This document shows, in pieces, positions 6,995 through 7,165 of a DNA stretch of 7,165 nucleotides. Below the pieces are notes generated by a model that saw nothing but the letters and a program-made list of their open reading frames with translations, was not told the origin of the DNA and made no database searches. The position numbers were made by a program, and so were the translations under genes. Numbering within the stretch: the first letter of the stretch is position 1; each line of letters opens with the position of its first letter. Source of the DNA: Candidatus Zipacnadia bacterium (GTDB lineage Bacteria; Armatimonadota; Zipacnadia; Zipacnadales; Zipacnadaceae); assembly GCA_029821255.1 (NCBI GenBank), contig JALGTS010000127.1, forward strand, positions 1 to 7,165, given 5' to 3'.

Positions 6995-7165
6995 CCCCGT
7001 TTCAGACTTCATCAAGCGGGAAGGGTCCGTCGGGCCAGGGAATGCCAATGAAGAACTTATCAGGCTAACCCGTACTCTTGCTCCAGGTCTGCTGAATGGG
7101 GTGCGGTAGTGTGCAAGAGAATGTCTCGGGACGCCAATTTGGGTGGAAGGATTGAACCGACAGAT
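6995..7165 (+). other. Downstream tail with no convincing gene
   Basis: An imperfect inverted repeat (6996-7002 CCCGTTT or its one-base shift, with AAGCGGG at 7014-7020) lies directly after the stop, but no T-run follows, so it is not a standard intrinsic terminator. Short ATG frames close quickly. One frame is open from a GTG at 7109 (inner ATG at 7121) to the window end, giving at most 19 codons with no good ribosome-binding site. It could be the start of a next gene or chance. Confidence 0.4.

Noticed and set aside
6996..7020. Intrinsic terminator after the second glycosyltransferase
   Set aside because: The CCCGTTT/AAGCGGG arms pair with one wobble around an 11-nt loop, but no T-run follows the stem.
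1..7165. CRISPR arrays, tRNA or rRNA genes, insertion-sequence ends, transposase genes
   Set aside because: I saw no regularly spaced repeats, no tRNA-like cloverleaf, no terminal inverted repeats with target duplications, and no transposase or integrase frame.

Overview
The window is a one-strand (+) block of surface-polysaccharide assembly genes. It holds five intact genes: a Wzx-type lipid-linked oligosaccharide flippase, a Wzy/WaaL-type O-antigen polymerase or ligase family membrane protein, a PAPS-dependent sulfotransferase, and two GT4-family (GT-B fold) glycosyltransferases. Base composition is moderate (a little over half G+C by eye) and codon use looks even across the genes. A Wzx/Wzy-style locus with short Shine-Dalgarno-led spacers suggests a Gram-negative bacterium. 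The sulfotransferase would suit an aquatic or marine organism making a sulfated polysaccharide, but the window alone does not fix the taxon.

Layout: 1-106 is a short leader that may contain the last codons of an upstream gene. 107-1618 is the flippase. 1635-3107 is the Wzy-like protein, 16 bp further on. 3108-3371 is a 264-bp non-coding gap. 3372-4349 is the sulfotransferase. 4350-4597 is a 248-bp gap that appears to hold a decayed fragment of a second wzy-like gene. 4598-5779 is the first glycosyltransferase, with a GTG start and a strong ribosome-binding site. 5798-6994 is the second glycosyltransferase, whose start is ambiguous between 5798 and 5864. 6995-7165 has no convincing gene, only an open frame running off the end.

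Inferred joint function: the two glycosyltransferases add sugars to a lipid-linked repeat unit on the cytoplasmic face. The sulfotransferase could sulfate a sugar hydroxyl. The flippase turns the unit across the inner membrane, and the Wzy-like protein polymerises it (or ligates it to an acceptor) in the periplasm. The initiating phosphoglycosyltransferase, the sugar-nucleotide genes and the export genes are not in this window.

The most interesting observation is at 4449-4511. Translated in one frame, it matches residues 408-428 of the Wzy-like protein encoded 1.6 kb upstream at 12 of 21 positions without a gap. The sulfotransferase therefore lies between an intact wzy-like gene and what looks like the 3' scar of another, and its two flanking gaps are much longer than the other spacers. 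This suggests the sulfotransferase, perhaps with the present wzy-like gene, arrived by recombination that replaced or duplicated an older polymerase gene.
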